NCBI RefSeq assembly: GCF_003970695.1
Contig: NZ_CP034570.1
Location: 3,534,001-3,598,000 of the forward strand
DNA from: Maribacter sp. MJ134
Lineage (GTDB): Bacteria; Bacteroidota; Bacteroidia; Flavobacteriales; Flavobacteriaceae
Length of the DNA: 64,000 bases
Direction of reading: 5' to 3'
Under the pieces are notes generated by a model that saw only the letters and a list, made by a program, of their open reading frames with translations, made no database searches and was not told where the DNA came from. Both the position numbers and the translations under genes were made by a program. Shown piece by piece: positions 24,797-33,323 of this stretch. How positions within the stretch are numbered: the stretch's first letter is position 1; each line of letters starts with the position of its first letter.

Positions 24797-24961
24797 TTAA
24801 GAATTACCTAGCGCTTTAACTACAAGGATACAGGAGATAATACCCAAGGCAACGAGCAGACGGTCCATGAATAGATTATCGTTTGTATATGAGGTAATAA
24901 GAAAACCGGCGATGGCTACAAAGCCAAGACCAAGATATAAGTGTGCTTTTTTAAGTGACAT
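24797..24961 (-). CDS. 54-residue two-helix membrane protein of the sbtA operon
   Basis: A short frame starting MSLKKAHLYLGLGFVAIAG and ending VVKALGNS with TAA at 24799-24797. It has two hydrophobic helices (about residues 7-24 and 34-52) joined by a polar loop TNDNLFMDR. It lies in the 203-base gap between the two paralogous small genes, 10 and 28 bases from them, in the same direction, and codon use looks coding. No family is recognised. By position it may be a small subunit of the bicarbonate transporter. Confidence 0.6.
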   Translation of the reverse strand: MSLKKAHLYLGLGFVAIAGFLITSYTNDNLFMDRLLVALGIISCILVVKALGNS

Positions 24962-24989
24962 AAGATTCTTTTTTGAAAGTTGTTTATGG

Positions 24990-25298
24990 CTATTTGTTCA
25001 CTGATATTTTAAGTACGCCGTCTATCTTAAGCGTTAATCCTTCTGCTCTTGCTTGTGCAAAGAAATCTTTTGCAATGGATTTTTCATGTTCTAATTCGGT
25101 GATGCGCTCATCCGGATATTTAGTATTAGCTTCAGAATGCCCTTCACATAAAGAAAGTCGTTGTAGCTTGTGAAAGTTTATTTTCTCATTAAGTAGGGCC
25201 AAAACTACATCAGAGGCTTCGGATACAGTGAAATTTCCATCCACTAAATTTATTTTTTGCATAGTTTTAGGTCTTACGTTTTCTGCTGTTGCTTTCAT
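24990..25298 (-). CDS. Small soluble protein of the sbtA operon, copy A
   Basis: A 102-residue cytosolic protein, paralogue of the one at 24493 (see there for shared residues). The sequence INLVDGNFTVSEASDVVLAL and INFHKLQRLSLCEG starts the common part. The start at 25298 is used; an ATG at 25262 would give a 90-residue protein that begins almost where copy B begins, and is a real alternative. It is the first gene of the minus-strand sbtA operon, 105 bases from the divergent lysR start, so it is probably the LysR-controlled end. Function unknown. Confidence 0.65.
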   Translation of the reverse strand: MKATAENVRPKTMQKINLVDGNFTVSEASDVVLALLNEKINFHKLQRLSLCEGHSEANTKYPDERITELEHEKSIAKDFFAQARAEGLTLKIDGVLKISVNK

Positions 25299-25403
25299 GA
25301 TTTGAATTTTTAGTTTAACTTATTCTTTAAGTCGGCACAAAGTTCAAAATAATAATCCATAAATTTTTATTTATATTTATTATATCAAACATTAATATTA
25401 TTT

Positions 25404-26324
25404 ATGAATTATACCTTACATCAACTTCAGGTTTTTCTCAAAGTGTCAGAAAAACAAAGTATTACAAAGGCAGCGGAAGAATTATTTTTAACGCAGCCTG
25501 CGGTATCTATTCAGTTAAGAAATTTTCAAGATCAATTCTCCATACCATTGACAGAGGTGGTAGGGAGAAAACTATATATTACGGATTTTGGAAGGGAAAT
25601 TGCCGAGGCGGCCGAAAAGATTTTGGACCAAGTCTATGCGATTAATTATAAATCATCATCGTACGAAGGTAATTTGTCGGGGAGGTTAAAGATTTCGATA
25701 GTCTCCACGGGTAAATACGTAATGCCCTATTTCCTTTCAAATTTTATAAAGGGTAATGAGGGGGTAGAGCTTTTAATGGATGTAACCAATAAATCTAAAG
25801 TGGTTAAGGCACTGGAATTGAATGAAGTGGATTTTGCGTTGGTTTCCGTATTGCCTACGCATTTGAAAATGGATAAGATAGCCCTGATGACCAATAAACT
25901 CTTTTTGGTGGGGGATATGAAACGCAGCTTTAATTCTAAGAATAAAAATAAGATTTTCAAGGACCTTCCATTGATTTATAGAGAACAAGGGTCCGCCACG
26001 AGGGGTGCAATGGAAGAATTTATAAGGAAGAACAATCTACCTACATCAAAGAAAATAGAATTAACATCAAATGAAGCCGTTAAGCAAGCTGTAATAGCAG
26101 GTTTAGGATATTCTATTATGCCTTTAATAGGAATTAAGAATGAATTACGTAACGGTGATTTACAGATTATAGAAGTTTCAGGTCTGCCTATAATTACTAC
26201 ATGGAATTTGGTGTGGTTACAATCAAAGAACCTTTCTCCTGCCGCCAATGCCTTCTTAGCATACGTAAAGGAAGAAAAAGAGGATATTATAGCAGAACAT
26301 TTCGATTGGTTCGAAAATATTTAA
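25404..26324 (+). CDS. LysR-family regulator, CbbR/CmpR-like
   Basis: A 306-residue transcription factor: winged helix-turn-helix at residues 1-60 (LHQLQVFLKVSEKQSITKAAEELFLTQPAVSIQLRNFQ), then the periplasmic-binding-like effector domain (about 90-295; VKQAVIAGLGYSIMPLIG). It is divergent from the sbtA operon with a 105-base AT-rich gap that should hold its binding site and both promoters. LysR regulators of the CmpR/CbbR group control bicarbonate and CO2 genes in other bacteria, which fits the neighbourhood. The effector is unknown. Confidence 0.88.
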   Translation: MNYTLHQLQVFLKVSEKQSITKAAEELFLTQPAVSIQLRNFQDQFSIPLTEVVGRKLYITDFGREIAEAAEKILDQVYAINYKSSSYEGNLSGRLKISIVSTGKYVMPYFLSNFIKGNEGVELLMDVTNKSKVVKALELNEVDFALVSVLPTHLKMDKIALMTNKLFLVGDMKRSFNSKNKNKIFKDLPLIYREQGSATRGAMEEFIRKNNLPTSKKIELTSNEAVKQAVIAGLGYSIMPLIGIKNELRNGDLQIIEVSGLPIITTWNLVWLQSKNLSPAANAFLAYVKEEKEDIIAEHFDWFENI

Positions 26325-26339
26325 AGAACTGAAGGCCAA

Positions 26340-26657
26340 TTAGACTTTGGCTGTGTTTTCCCTAATGAGCGAAGCGAGCTCCTCGTCCATATAAACAATA
26401 GGAACGGAATACAACATGGGCATGTTGGTTTTAAAGTTTGTTTTTAGGACATCGTTGATAGTTTTAAATAGAAGTGCTTTGGTCTTACCTATGATTAGGG
26501 TCTGTTTTGAACTTACAAGTTGGCCCTGAGCATTTTTTTTCTCGTATACCGTTTTTTCAGATACTACGGCCTGTAAAAGTAATTTTTGGTCCATCAATAG
26601 ATTTATGATTTTAAGCGCTTGGTTTCTATCCTTGGCAATGATGTGTGCTAGTATCAT
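26340..26657 (-). CDS. CutA/PII-like small trimeric-fold protein
   Basis: A 105-residue cytosolic protein with the CutA-like ferredoxin fold order: ILAHIIAKDRNQALKIINLLMDQKLLLQAVV, then the strand VYEKKNAQGQLVSSKQTLIIGKTKALLFKTINDVL and a C-terminal PMLYSVPIVYMDEELASLI. The spacing matches CutA1, though its hallmark cysteine/metal site is not obvious. PII-like trimeric proteins such as SbtB regulate SbtA in cyanobacteria, and this gene sits just past the lysR gene on the far side of the transporter. That link is an inference. It converges with lysR, 15 bases between stops. Confidence 0.5.
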   Translation of the reverse strand: MILAHIIAKDRNQALKIINLLMDQKLLLQAVVSEKTVYEKKNAQGQLVSSKQTLIIGKTKALLFKTINDVLKTNFKTNMPMLYSVPIVYMDEELASLIRENTAKV

Positions 26658-26672
26658 AATGTTTATTTTAAA

Positions 26673-26729
26673 ACACCGGTCATATTATAAAGGATATCTA
26701 GCGAAGAACTATCCTAATATGACCGGTGT
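26673..26729 (-). terminator. Long hairpin downstream of the small secreted-protein gene
   Basis: Arms ACACCGGTCATATT and its exact complement (14 bp), extended by AGGATA/TATCCT inside, with a 4-base bulge. On the minus strand it lies after the stop at 26763 and is followed by TTTTAAAATAAA, so it can end that gene before the CutA-like gene. Confidence 0.7.
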
Positions 26730-26762
26730 GAAGAACAAAAATTTATACGTTAAATAAATACT

Positions 26763-27128
26763 TTAGCGTGTCTCCTCAATGGGCTTGCCTACAGGTGTCA
26801 ACTTGGCATTGATAGTGGTTAAATGGTTAAAAAAGTTTTCACCGTCCTCTCTTCTGAGGACCGCCCTTCTAGTTCCATCAGAATTTAAATCTAAACTGTC
26901 GATAATAAATTTAGTACCAAAGACATTGATATAATTTCCGCCCCCGTCCCAATTGTTTAAACCACCTATAATAATGGCAGCGCCGTTCTGTTTCTTCGTC
27001 AAGTTAACCTGTTCAGTAGCAGACCGTCTATTGACCTCATTATCCTCAAACTGTATATAGAACATTTCTTGAGCCTGGCCAAATAGTGGAGATAATACGA
27101 TAAGTATCAATAGTAGAGTTTTCTTCAT
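26763..27128 (-). CDS. Secreted protein of unknown function
   Basis: A 121-residue protein with signal peptide (ending LFGQAQ near residue 20). The mature part is rich in strands and has GGLNNWDGGGNYINVFGTKFIID in the centre and SDGTRRAVLRREDGENFF later. Not recognised. It is divergent from the TetR regulator across 129 bases that contain a clear palindromic operator, so it may be under the same control. A terminator follows it. Confidence 0.6.
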   Translation of the reverse strand: MKKTLLLILIVLSPLFGQAQEMFYIQFEDNEVNRRSATEQVNLTKKQNGAAIIIGGLNNWDGGGNYINVFGTKFIIDSLDLNSDGTRRAVLRREDGENFFNHLTTINAKLTPVGKPIEETR

Positions 27129-27201
27129 ATCAAAAAATTTTATTCAATATAAGAAATTAGGAAGCTCATAAATGCAGCACTATCGTTAAATATTAGTTAA
27201 A

Positions 27202-27231
27202 CTATTATAATATAATAGCAATACTATTATA
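27202..27231 (+). promoter_or_regulatory. Palindromic operator upstream of tetR
   Basis: Three alternating 8-base arms: CTATTATA at 27202-27209, TATAATAG at 27211-27218 and CTATTATA at 27224-27231, giving two overlapping perfect inverted repeats (spacers of 1 and 5 bases). The last arm overlaps the -7 box at 27228, so a bound TetR protein would block RNA polymerase. It also lies between divergent genes. Confidence 0.6.
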
Positions 27232-27235
27232 TTTG
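27228..27235 (+). promoter_or_regulatory. -7 promoter box of the tetR operon
   Basis: TATATTTG, a match to TAnnTTTG, 22 bases ahead of the ATG at 27258 and overlapping the operator. Confidence 0.5.
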
Positions 27236-27257
27236 TTTGGAATCAAAATAGCGATTG

Positions 27258-27932
27258 ATGGAACATTTATTACAATCTGTTAAAATAAGAATTAACGAGA
27301 AGATTTTTTTAAAAGACCCGGAATCATCCGATTTGGGCAAGCGCATTGTTGAGAATAGTATCCTAATGATTAGCAAAATGGGTTTTGAGAGTTTTACTTT
27401 CAAAAAATTAGGGACTAAAATAGGATCCAATGAAAGCTCTATTTATAGGTATTTTGAAAACAAGCATAAATTGCTGTTGTATCTTACCTCTTGGTATTGG
27501 GGATGGTTGGAGTATCAATTGGTTTTTGCGACCAATGGTATCGCCGACCCTGAGGAAAAATTACGGAAGGCTATTGAGATCGTGACCAAAACAACAGTTG
27601 AGGACACCTCTTTTTCACATATTAACGAGGTACTTTTAAATAAAATCGTGATTAACGAATACTCCAAATCTTATTTGACCAAAGAAGTGGATACGGAAAA
27701 TAAAGAGGGTTATTTTGTAATCTACAAAAGGTTGGTGAACCGTCTTAGCAAAATGATACATGGTGTGGATTCCGAATATCCTTATCCTTCAAGCTTGGCA
27801 AGTACGCTTTTAGAGGGTTCTTTGCACCAGCACTTTCTTAGGGATCACTTTAGTTCTTTGACGGATTTCCGTGAAAATGACGATCAAAAACAATACTTCT
27901 TAAACCTAGTGTTCTCATCACTTAAATCCTAA
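27258..27932 (+). CDS. TetR-family regulator of the export operon
   Basis: A 224-residue repressor. The N-terminal helix-turn-helix (residues 25-70; IVENSILMISKMGFESFTFKKLGTK, then SNESSIYRYFENKHKLLLYL) is that of TetR proteins; the rest is a helical ligand domain. ATG at 27258 is used; TTG one codon upstream is possible. It stands 6 bases before the ABC gene and is the first gene of the TetR-ABC-HlyD-TolC run, with an operator over its own promoter. It probably represses the whole operon until a ligand binds. Confidence 0.85.
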   Translation: MEHLLQSVKIRINEKIFLKDPESSDLGKRIVENSILMISKMGFESFTFKKLGTKIGSNESSIYRYFENKHKLLLYLTSWYWGWLEYQLVFATNGIADPEEKLRKAIEIVTKTTVEDTSFSHINEVLLNKIVINEYSKSYLTKEVDTENKEGYFVIYKRLVNRLSKMIHGVDSEYPYPSSLASTLLEGSLHQHFLRDHFSSLTDFRENDDQKQYFLNLVFSSLKS

Positions 27933-27938
27933 AAAGGA

Positions 27939-29606
27939 ATGTCAAAAAATATTTTAACCGCTTGGCAGCGTCTCATAGGCATGCTACGTCTGGACAAGAG
28001 AGACGTTTTTCAAGTCTTTTACTATGCAATTTTTGCGGGAATCGTTAGTTTGTCCCTACCTCTAGGTATCCAGGCCATCATAAATTTAATACAAGGAGCC
28101 CAAGTGAGTACTTCTTGGATAGTACTGGTTGTATTGGTGACCTTGGGAGTTGCTTTTGTAGGCGTACTGCAATTGATGCAGATACGAATCATAGAAAACG
28201 TACAGCAGAAAATTTTTACAAGGGCATCGTTTGAATTCTCTTACCGTTTTCCCAAGATAAAGATGAGCGAATTACGTGATAATTATCCGCCAGAACTGGC
28301 AAACAGGTTTTTTGATATCTTAAATGTGCAAAAAGGTTTACCCAAGTTGTTGATAGATTTTCCGGCAGCACTTTTACAGATTATTTTTGGTCTGCTCTTG
28401 CTGTCGTTTTACCATCCCTTCTTCATCATCTACGGTATTTTGTTGATCGTTCTCATCTATGTGGTTTTTAAATTTACGGTACAGAAAGGCCTTGAAACAA
28501 GTTTGGCGGAATCTAAAAGTAAATATAAGGTAGCACATTGGATACAGGAGATTGCGCGTTCTATCGTTAGTTTTAAACTCTCTGGTAGAACATCGCACGC
28601 CTTGGACAAGACAGATACCCTTGTAGATAAATACTTGGTTTCTAGGGAAAGTCATTTTAGGATTCTAGTATTGCAATTTATTCAGATGATCGGTTTTAAG
28701 ATCTTGGTAACGGCTGGTCTTTTACTAATCGGTGGTCTATTGGTTTTGAATCAAGAAATGAATATTGGACAATTTGTAGCGGCGGAAATTATTATACTAT
28801 TGGTAATTGCATCGGTAGAGAAACTTATTTTAGGTCTAGAATCTTTTTATGATGTCCTTACCTCTTTGGAAAAGTTGGGACAGGTAGTAGATAAAGAATT
28901 GGAGCCACAGGATGGGGAATCTCCTTTCTTACATGATGATAAATTTAGCCTAGAGTTAAGTAACGTAAGTTATCACATTCCAAATTCCGAAAAGAAAATT
29001 ATTGATGATCTTTCTATTTTGATAAAGTCAAAGGATAGGGTGCTTTTAAGTGGACCCAATGGCTCGGGAAAATCGACATTACTGCGATTAATAGCGGGTA
29101 TTGTTGAGCCAACGGAAGGCACCATATACGTTAATAATATTTCCCTAAAAGGTCTGCATCTAAATTACTACAGGGCTCAATTGGGGCAGTCACTTACCGA
29201 AGAATCTCCTTTTGAAGGTACGCTCTTAGACAATATCACTTTTGGAGATAAGGAAATTCCGAAAGAGGACATTCGTTGGGCCATTGAAAAATCTGGTTTA
29301 AAACAATTTGTCAAAGAACAGAAGTTAGGACTAAAAACTGTTATTTATCCAGAAGGGAAACAAATATCAAGCACCATTGCTAAAAAGATAGTTTTAGCTA
29401 GAAGTATTGTTAGAAAGCCGAGACTATTAATTCTAAAGGACCCTCTTGACCAATTTGATTCTAAGGAGGCCACAAGAATCATGGATTTTCTTATTGATGT
29501 TGCACATCCTTGGGCTTTGATCGTTGTAAGTCAAAATCCAAATTGGGTGAAAAGGTGCGGTCGAATCTTGACCTTAAATGCAGGAAAATTAATTAGCGAA
29601 AAGTAG
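27939..29606 (+). CDS. ABC exporter protein with degenerate ATPase motifs
   Basis: A 555-residue half-transporter: a membrane domain of about six helices (residues 20-310), then a nucleotide-binding domain from about 335. Walker A is intact (GPNGSGKST from residue 372). The other motifs are altered: the Q-loop glutamine is replaced (LTEESPF), the signature LSGGQ reads ISSTI at 476-480, the Walker B Asp-Glu pair is Lys500-Asp501 (LLILKDPLDQFD) and the switch His is Gln532. It may bind but hardly hydrolyse ATP. It is 5 bases ahead of the HlyD partner, and no second ATPase gene is in the operon. Distantly RtxB-like. Confidence 0.85.
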   Translation: MSKNILTAWQRLIGMLRLDKRDVFQVFYYAIFAGIVSLSLPLGIQAIINLIQGAQVSTSWIVLVVLVTLGVAFVGVLQLMQIRIIENVQQKIFTRASFEFSYRFPKIKMSELRDNYPPELANRFFDILNVQKGLPKLLIDFPAALLQIIFGLLLLSFYHPFFIIYGILLIVLIYVVFKFTVQKGLETSLAESKSKYKVAHWIQEIARSIVSFKLSGRTSHALDKTDTLVDKYLVSRESHFRILVLQFIQMIGFKILVTAGLLLIGGLLVLNQEMNIGQFVAAEIIILLVIASVEKLILGLESFYDVLTSLEKLGQVVDKELEPQDGESPFLHDDKFSLELSNVSYHIPNSEKKIIDDLSILIKSKDRVLLSGPNGSGKSTLLRLIAGIVEPTEGTIYVNNISLKGLHLNYYRAQLGQSLTEESPFEGTLLDNITFGDKEIPKEDIRWAIEKSGLKQFVKEQKLGLKTVIYPEGKQISSTIAKKIVLARSIVRKPRLLILKDPLDQFDSKEATRIMDFLIDVAHPWALIVVSQNPNWVKRCGRILTLNAGKLISEK

Positions 29607-29611
29607 AGAAG

Positions 29612-30964
29612 ATGTTGAACATATCTAAAAATAGCTTAGCCAAGCGAGTAGATTTAAAAGGCTATCAATCCACCAACAGGGTTTTTCATCAAAGGTATTA
29701 CAAGTACTTTAATAGGTTCCTGAAAGGCTTTGGGATCATGATATTAATTCTTTTTTTTCTTCCATGGACACAGAACGTGACCGGTAAGGGATACTTAACT
29801 ACCTTGAAGCCGGACCAACGACCACAGACCATACAATCACCCATACCGGGTAGGATTGAAAAATGGTACGTACAAGAAGGGGACTATGTAAAGAAAGGAG
29901 ATACCATCCTCTTTATTTCTGAGATTAAAAATGAATATTTTGACCCTAACTTGGTTTCCCGTACAGGAGACCAAATAAGGGCAAAATCGGCATCCGTAGT
30001 CTCCTATGAAGGAAAGGTAAAAGCGCTACGTAACCAAATGTCGGCTTTGTCCAATGAGCGGGCATTGAAGTTGGAGCAAGCCCGCAACAAATTGCTGCAG
30101 TCTAAACTAAAAGTTCAGAGCGATAGTATTGATCTGGAAGCGGCTGAGACCAATATCAGAATTGCAGAAAGGCAGTTTAACCGAACGCAACAATTGCAGA
30201 GCGAAGGCCTTAAAGCCGTGACGGATGTAGAAGAAAAACGACTGAAACTTCAGGAAACTCAGGCAAAGCTAATCTCTCAGCAGAATAAATTACTCGCCGC
30301 AAGGAACGAGGTAATCAATGCAAGAGTAGAAATAAATCGTGTACAGAATGAATACACTAATAAAATTTCAAAAGCGGAGAGTGATATGTTCACCGCGCAG
30401 TCCAGCCAGTTCGATTCTGAGGCGCAAGTAACAAAACTAGAGAACGAGTTTACCAACTATTCCATGCGGAACGATATGTATTACGTGCGAGCGCCACAGA
30501 ACGGCTTCATTAACAAGGCCATTCAAGGGGGTATAGGTCAAACCTTCAAAGAAGGGGAGTCCCTTGTAGGTATTATGCCCGCGGATATTGATATGGCCGT
30601 GGAAACCTTTGTAAGGCCCTTGGATTTACCCTTGATGCATCTGGGTGAAAAAGTCCGTATTCAGTTTGATGGTTGGCCTGCAATAGTTTTTAGCGGTTGG
30701 CCCAACGTTTCTTACGGTACGTATGGGGGTGTTGTGGTGGCCATTGAAACCTTTATTAGTGATAATGGAAAATATAGAATTTTATTGGCGCCAGATCCGG
30801 ACGATCATGAGTGGCCGGCAGAGCTAAGAGCGGGTTCTGGTGCGGACACGATTGCACTTCTGGAAGATGTGCCCATCTGGTATGAAATATGGAGACAGTT
30901 AAACGGTTTCCCTCCAAATTATTATCAGCCCGAGGGAGCGCAAGGTAAACCAGTAAAGAAATAA
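29612..30964 (+). CDS. HlyD-family membrane fusion protein
   Basis: A 450-residue periplasmic adaptor that links an inner-membrane exporter to a TolC-type channel. It has one N-terminal membrane helix (residues 39-56, FGIMILILFFLPW), a biotinyl-lipoyl-like half (TIQSPIPGRIEKWYVQEGDYVKKGDTIL near residue 70), a long coiled coil of about 190 residues and the second lipoyl half (VRAPQNGFINKAIQGGIGQTFKEGE). The C-terminal part includes a beta-barrel with Gly- and Trp-rich segments. It sits 5 bases after the ABC gene and 2 bases before the TolC gene. Confidence 0.9.
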   Translation: MLNISKNSLAKRVDLKGYQSTNRVFHQRYYKYFNRFLKGFGIMILILFFLPWTQNVTGKGYLTTLKPDQRPQTIQSPIPGRIEKWYVQEGDYVKKGDTILFISEIKNEYFDPNLVSRTGDQIRAKSASVVSYEGKVKALRNQMSALSNERALKLEQARNKLLQSKLKVQSDSIDLEAAETNIRIAERQFNRTQQLQSEGLKAVTDVEEKRLKLQETQAKLISQQNKLLAARNEVINARVEINRVQNEYTNKISKAESDMFTAQSSQFDSEAQVTKLENEFTNYSMRNDMYYVRAPQNGFINKAIQGGIGQTFKEGESLVGIMPADIDMAVETFVRPLDLPLMHLGEKVRIQFDGWPAIVFSGWPNVSYGTYGGVVVAIETFISDNGKYRILLAPDPDDHEWPAELRAGSGADTIALLEDVPIWYEIWRQLNGFPPNYYQPEGAQGKPVKK

Positions 30965-30966
30965 GG

Positions 30967-32370
30967 ATGCAAAAATATATTGTTTGTTTATTTTTTGGAT
31001 TTTTCTTCGTGGCCCATGCCCAAGTACAGGATTCTTTAGAATTGGAGTTCAATGAATATCTGGGCTATGTAAAAAAGTTCCATCCAATTGCCAAACAGGC
31101 AGGTCTAACCCTGAGTATTGGTCAGGCAAATTTAATGAAAGCACGTGGAGGCTTTGACCCAAAGATAGAGGCAGGTTATGAGCGCAAGGAGTTCAAGGGA
31201 AGTGAATATTGGGATAGACTAAACGCCACCTTCAAAATACCAACTTGGTACGGTATAGAATTGAAAGGTAATTTTGAACAGAATCAAGGTGATTTTATCA
31301 GTCAAACAGAGACCGTTCCGGATAATGGTCTGTACAGTGCGGGTATATCAATGTCCCTTGCTAGAGGGTTGTGGATAAATGAGCGTATGGCTACCCTAAA
31401 GAAGGCAAAGTTTTTCAGGGAACAGACCAAGGCCGATCGTGATTTATTGGTAAACCAAATACTTTTTGATGCTTCTTTGGCCTATTTTGATTGGCTACAA
31501 GCTTATTTGGACAGGGAAGTGTTTACTAATTTTCTGAGTAATGCAGAAATTCGTTTCGAAGGAATCAAAAAAAGTGCCGAAGCTGGCGATAAGGCCGCAA
31601 TAGATACGGTAGAAGCTAAAATCGCTGTTCAGAACAGGGCCTTGGAATTAGAGCAGGCCAATGTTAGGTTTCGTAATAAATCTTTAGAATTATCTAATTT
31701 TCTATGGGGAAATGATAATATACCTTTAGAACTACAACCCAACGTATTCCCAGATACGGATTTGGCCGCGGATATAGACTATACGTTGGAAATTCTTGGC
31801 AAGCCCTTGGATAGTTTTACGGTAGAGAATCATCCTAAGATAAAATCATTAGGATTTAAGATTGACGGACTCCGGGTAGACAAACAATTAAAAACGAACA
31901 AATTACTCCCAAAAATAGATGTAGAATATAACTTTCTAACAGAAAGCCCAGATGTGCTCAATTCCTTTGTTACGGAGGAGTATAAAGGAGGTTTAGCGTT
32001 TCAATTCCCACTCTTTCTACGTAAAGAAAGAGGGGATTTAAGATTGGCTAAACTTAAATTGAACGATGCACAGTTTGAGTTGGACAATGCACAAATTGAG
32101 ATACGCAATAAAGTATTGGCAATCTATAATGAATTAGAGTCTTTTGAAACCCAAAATGTTCTGATTTATGATATCGTTTCTAATTACCAAACGATGCTCT
32201 CTGCGGAAGAAAGAAAGTTTAGTTTTGGAGAAAGTTCGCTGTTCTTGATCAATTCAAGGGAAAGTAAGTTGATAGATGCTGTTTTAAAACAGAATTCGGT
32301 TCAAAATAAATTCTATTCGGCAAAAGCAAAATTATTCAAAAGCCTAGCGGTTAATCCAGAGAATCTATAA
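30967..32370 (+). CDS. TolC-like outer-membrane channel protein
   Basis: A 467-residue outer-membrane efflux protein with signal peptide (ending VAHAQ near residue 19) and two long helical repeats: the EYLGYVKKFHPIAKQAGLTLSIGQANLMKARGGFDPK opening, QILFDASLAYFDWLQAYLDREV, then VENHPKIKSLGFKIDGLRVDKQLKTNKLLPKIDVEYNF. It completes the tripartite export system with the HlyD and ABC proteins. The substrate is unknown. Confidence 0.9.
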   Translation: MQKYIVCLFFGFFFVAHAQVQDSLELEFNEYLGYVKKFHPIAKQAGLTLSIGQANLMKARGGFDPKIEAGYERKEFKGSEYWDRLNATFKIPTWYGIELKGNFEQNQGDFISQTETVPDNGLYSAGISMSLARGLWINERMATLKKAKFFREQTKADRDLLVNQILFDASLAYFDWLQAYLDREVFTNFLSNAEIRFEGIKKSAEAGDKAAIDTVEAKIAVQNRALELEQANVRFRNKSLELSNFLWGNDNIPLELQPNVFPDTDLAADIDYTLEILGKPLDSFTVENHPKIKSLGFKIDGLRVDKQLKTNKLLPKIDVEYNFLTESPDVLNSFVTEEYKGGLAFQFPLFLRKERGDLRLAKLKLNDAQFELDNAQIEIRNKVLAIYNELESFETQNVLIYDIVSNYQTMLSAEERKFSFGESSLFLINSRESKLIDAVLKQNSVQNKFYSAKAKLFKSLAVNPENL

Positions 32371-32382
32371 TACGAAACGTTA

Positions 32383-33267
32383 ATGAAAAATGAGGCATCC
32401 AATAGCAGTTCAAAGAATGACTATAAGCTATGGTTAAAGGATTCATTTTTCATTGTTCTAGGAATCTTTTCAGCGGCGTTCGCCTTGGAGAGCTTTCTTT
32501 TGCCCAACAAATTCATTGATGGTGGTGCTACCGGAATATCCTTACTAATCGCCGAAACTTCGGATGTTCCACTGTATTTACTGATTTTATTAGTAAATAT
32601 TCCATTCGTAATACTGGGTTACAAGGTAATCGGGAAGTTGTTTGCGGTAAAAACAGCACTGGCTATACTTGGTTTGGCACTAGTGTTGCTTACCATTGAT
32701 TTTCCAGAAATAACACAGGATAAATTATTGGTTGCCGTTTTCGGCGGATTTTTTCTGGGCGCGGGAATCGGACTGTCCGTGAGAGGAGGAAGTGTACTCG
32801 ACGGAACCGAGGTTTTGGCAATATTTCTAAGTCGAAAGCTAGGAACTACAATCGGCGATATTATAATCCTCATCAACATTTTGGTATTCTTGGCAGCTGC
32901 TTATCTACTATCTATAGAAACGGCACTATACTCTATGTTAACGTATCTAGCGGCTTCAAAAACGCTGGATTTTGTGATAGAAGGAATTGAAGAATATACC
33001 GGGGTAACGATTATATCCGATAAAAACGAGGAGATAAGAGCCATGATCATTGATAAATTAGGTCGCGGTTTAACGATTTACAAGGCCAAGGGAGGCTATG
33101 GAAGGCATGGGGTCCATAAAGAGTATGACGTTATCTTTACTGTGATTACAAGACTGGAAATACGCAGGTTAAATATTGAGATTACTAAAATAGACCCTAA
33201 GGCATTCGTGGTAATGAGTAAAATAAATGATACCAGAGGGGGAATGATTAAAAAGAGGTCTATTTAA
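32383..33267 (+). CDS. YitT family membrane protein (DUF2179)
   Basis: A 294-residue inner-membrane protein with five or six helices (LWLKDSFFIVLGIFSAAFALESF, GGATGISLLIAETS, FGGFFLGAGIGLSVRGGSVLDGTEVLAIF, then helices to about residue 205) and a soluble C-terminal DUF2179 domain (GYGRHGVHKEYDVIFTVITRLEIRRL). The transported or sensed molecule is not known for the family. It starts 12 bases after the TolC gene and so may be part of that operon or the start of its own. Confidence 0.87.
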   Translation: MKNEASNSSSKNDYKLWLKDSFFIVLGIFSAAFALESFLLPNKFIDGGATGISLLIAETSDVPLYLLILLVNIPFVILGYKVIGKLFAVKTALAILGLALVLLTIDFPEITQDKLLVAVFGGFFLGAGIGLSVRGGSVLDGTEVLAIFLSRKLGTTIGDIIILINILVFLAAAYLLSIETALYSMLTYLAASKTLDFVIEGIEEYTGVTIISDKNEEIRAMIIDKLGRGLTIYKAKGGYGRHGVHKEYDVIFTVITRLEIRRLNIEITKIDPKAFVVMSKINDTRGGMIKKRSI

Positions 33268-33323
33268 TAACTTTGAATCAAAGGATTTAGAAGACATATA
33301 TTGTTCTACATGCTGAGAAATTC

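Noticed and set aside
25299-25403. LysR/sbtA divergent gap searched for a T-N11-A operator
   Set aside because: The region is so AT-rich that many matches arise by chance; none stood out enough to list.
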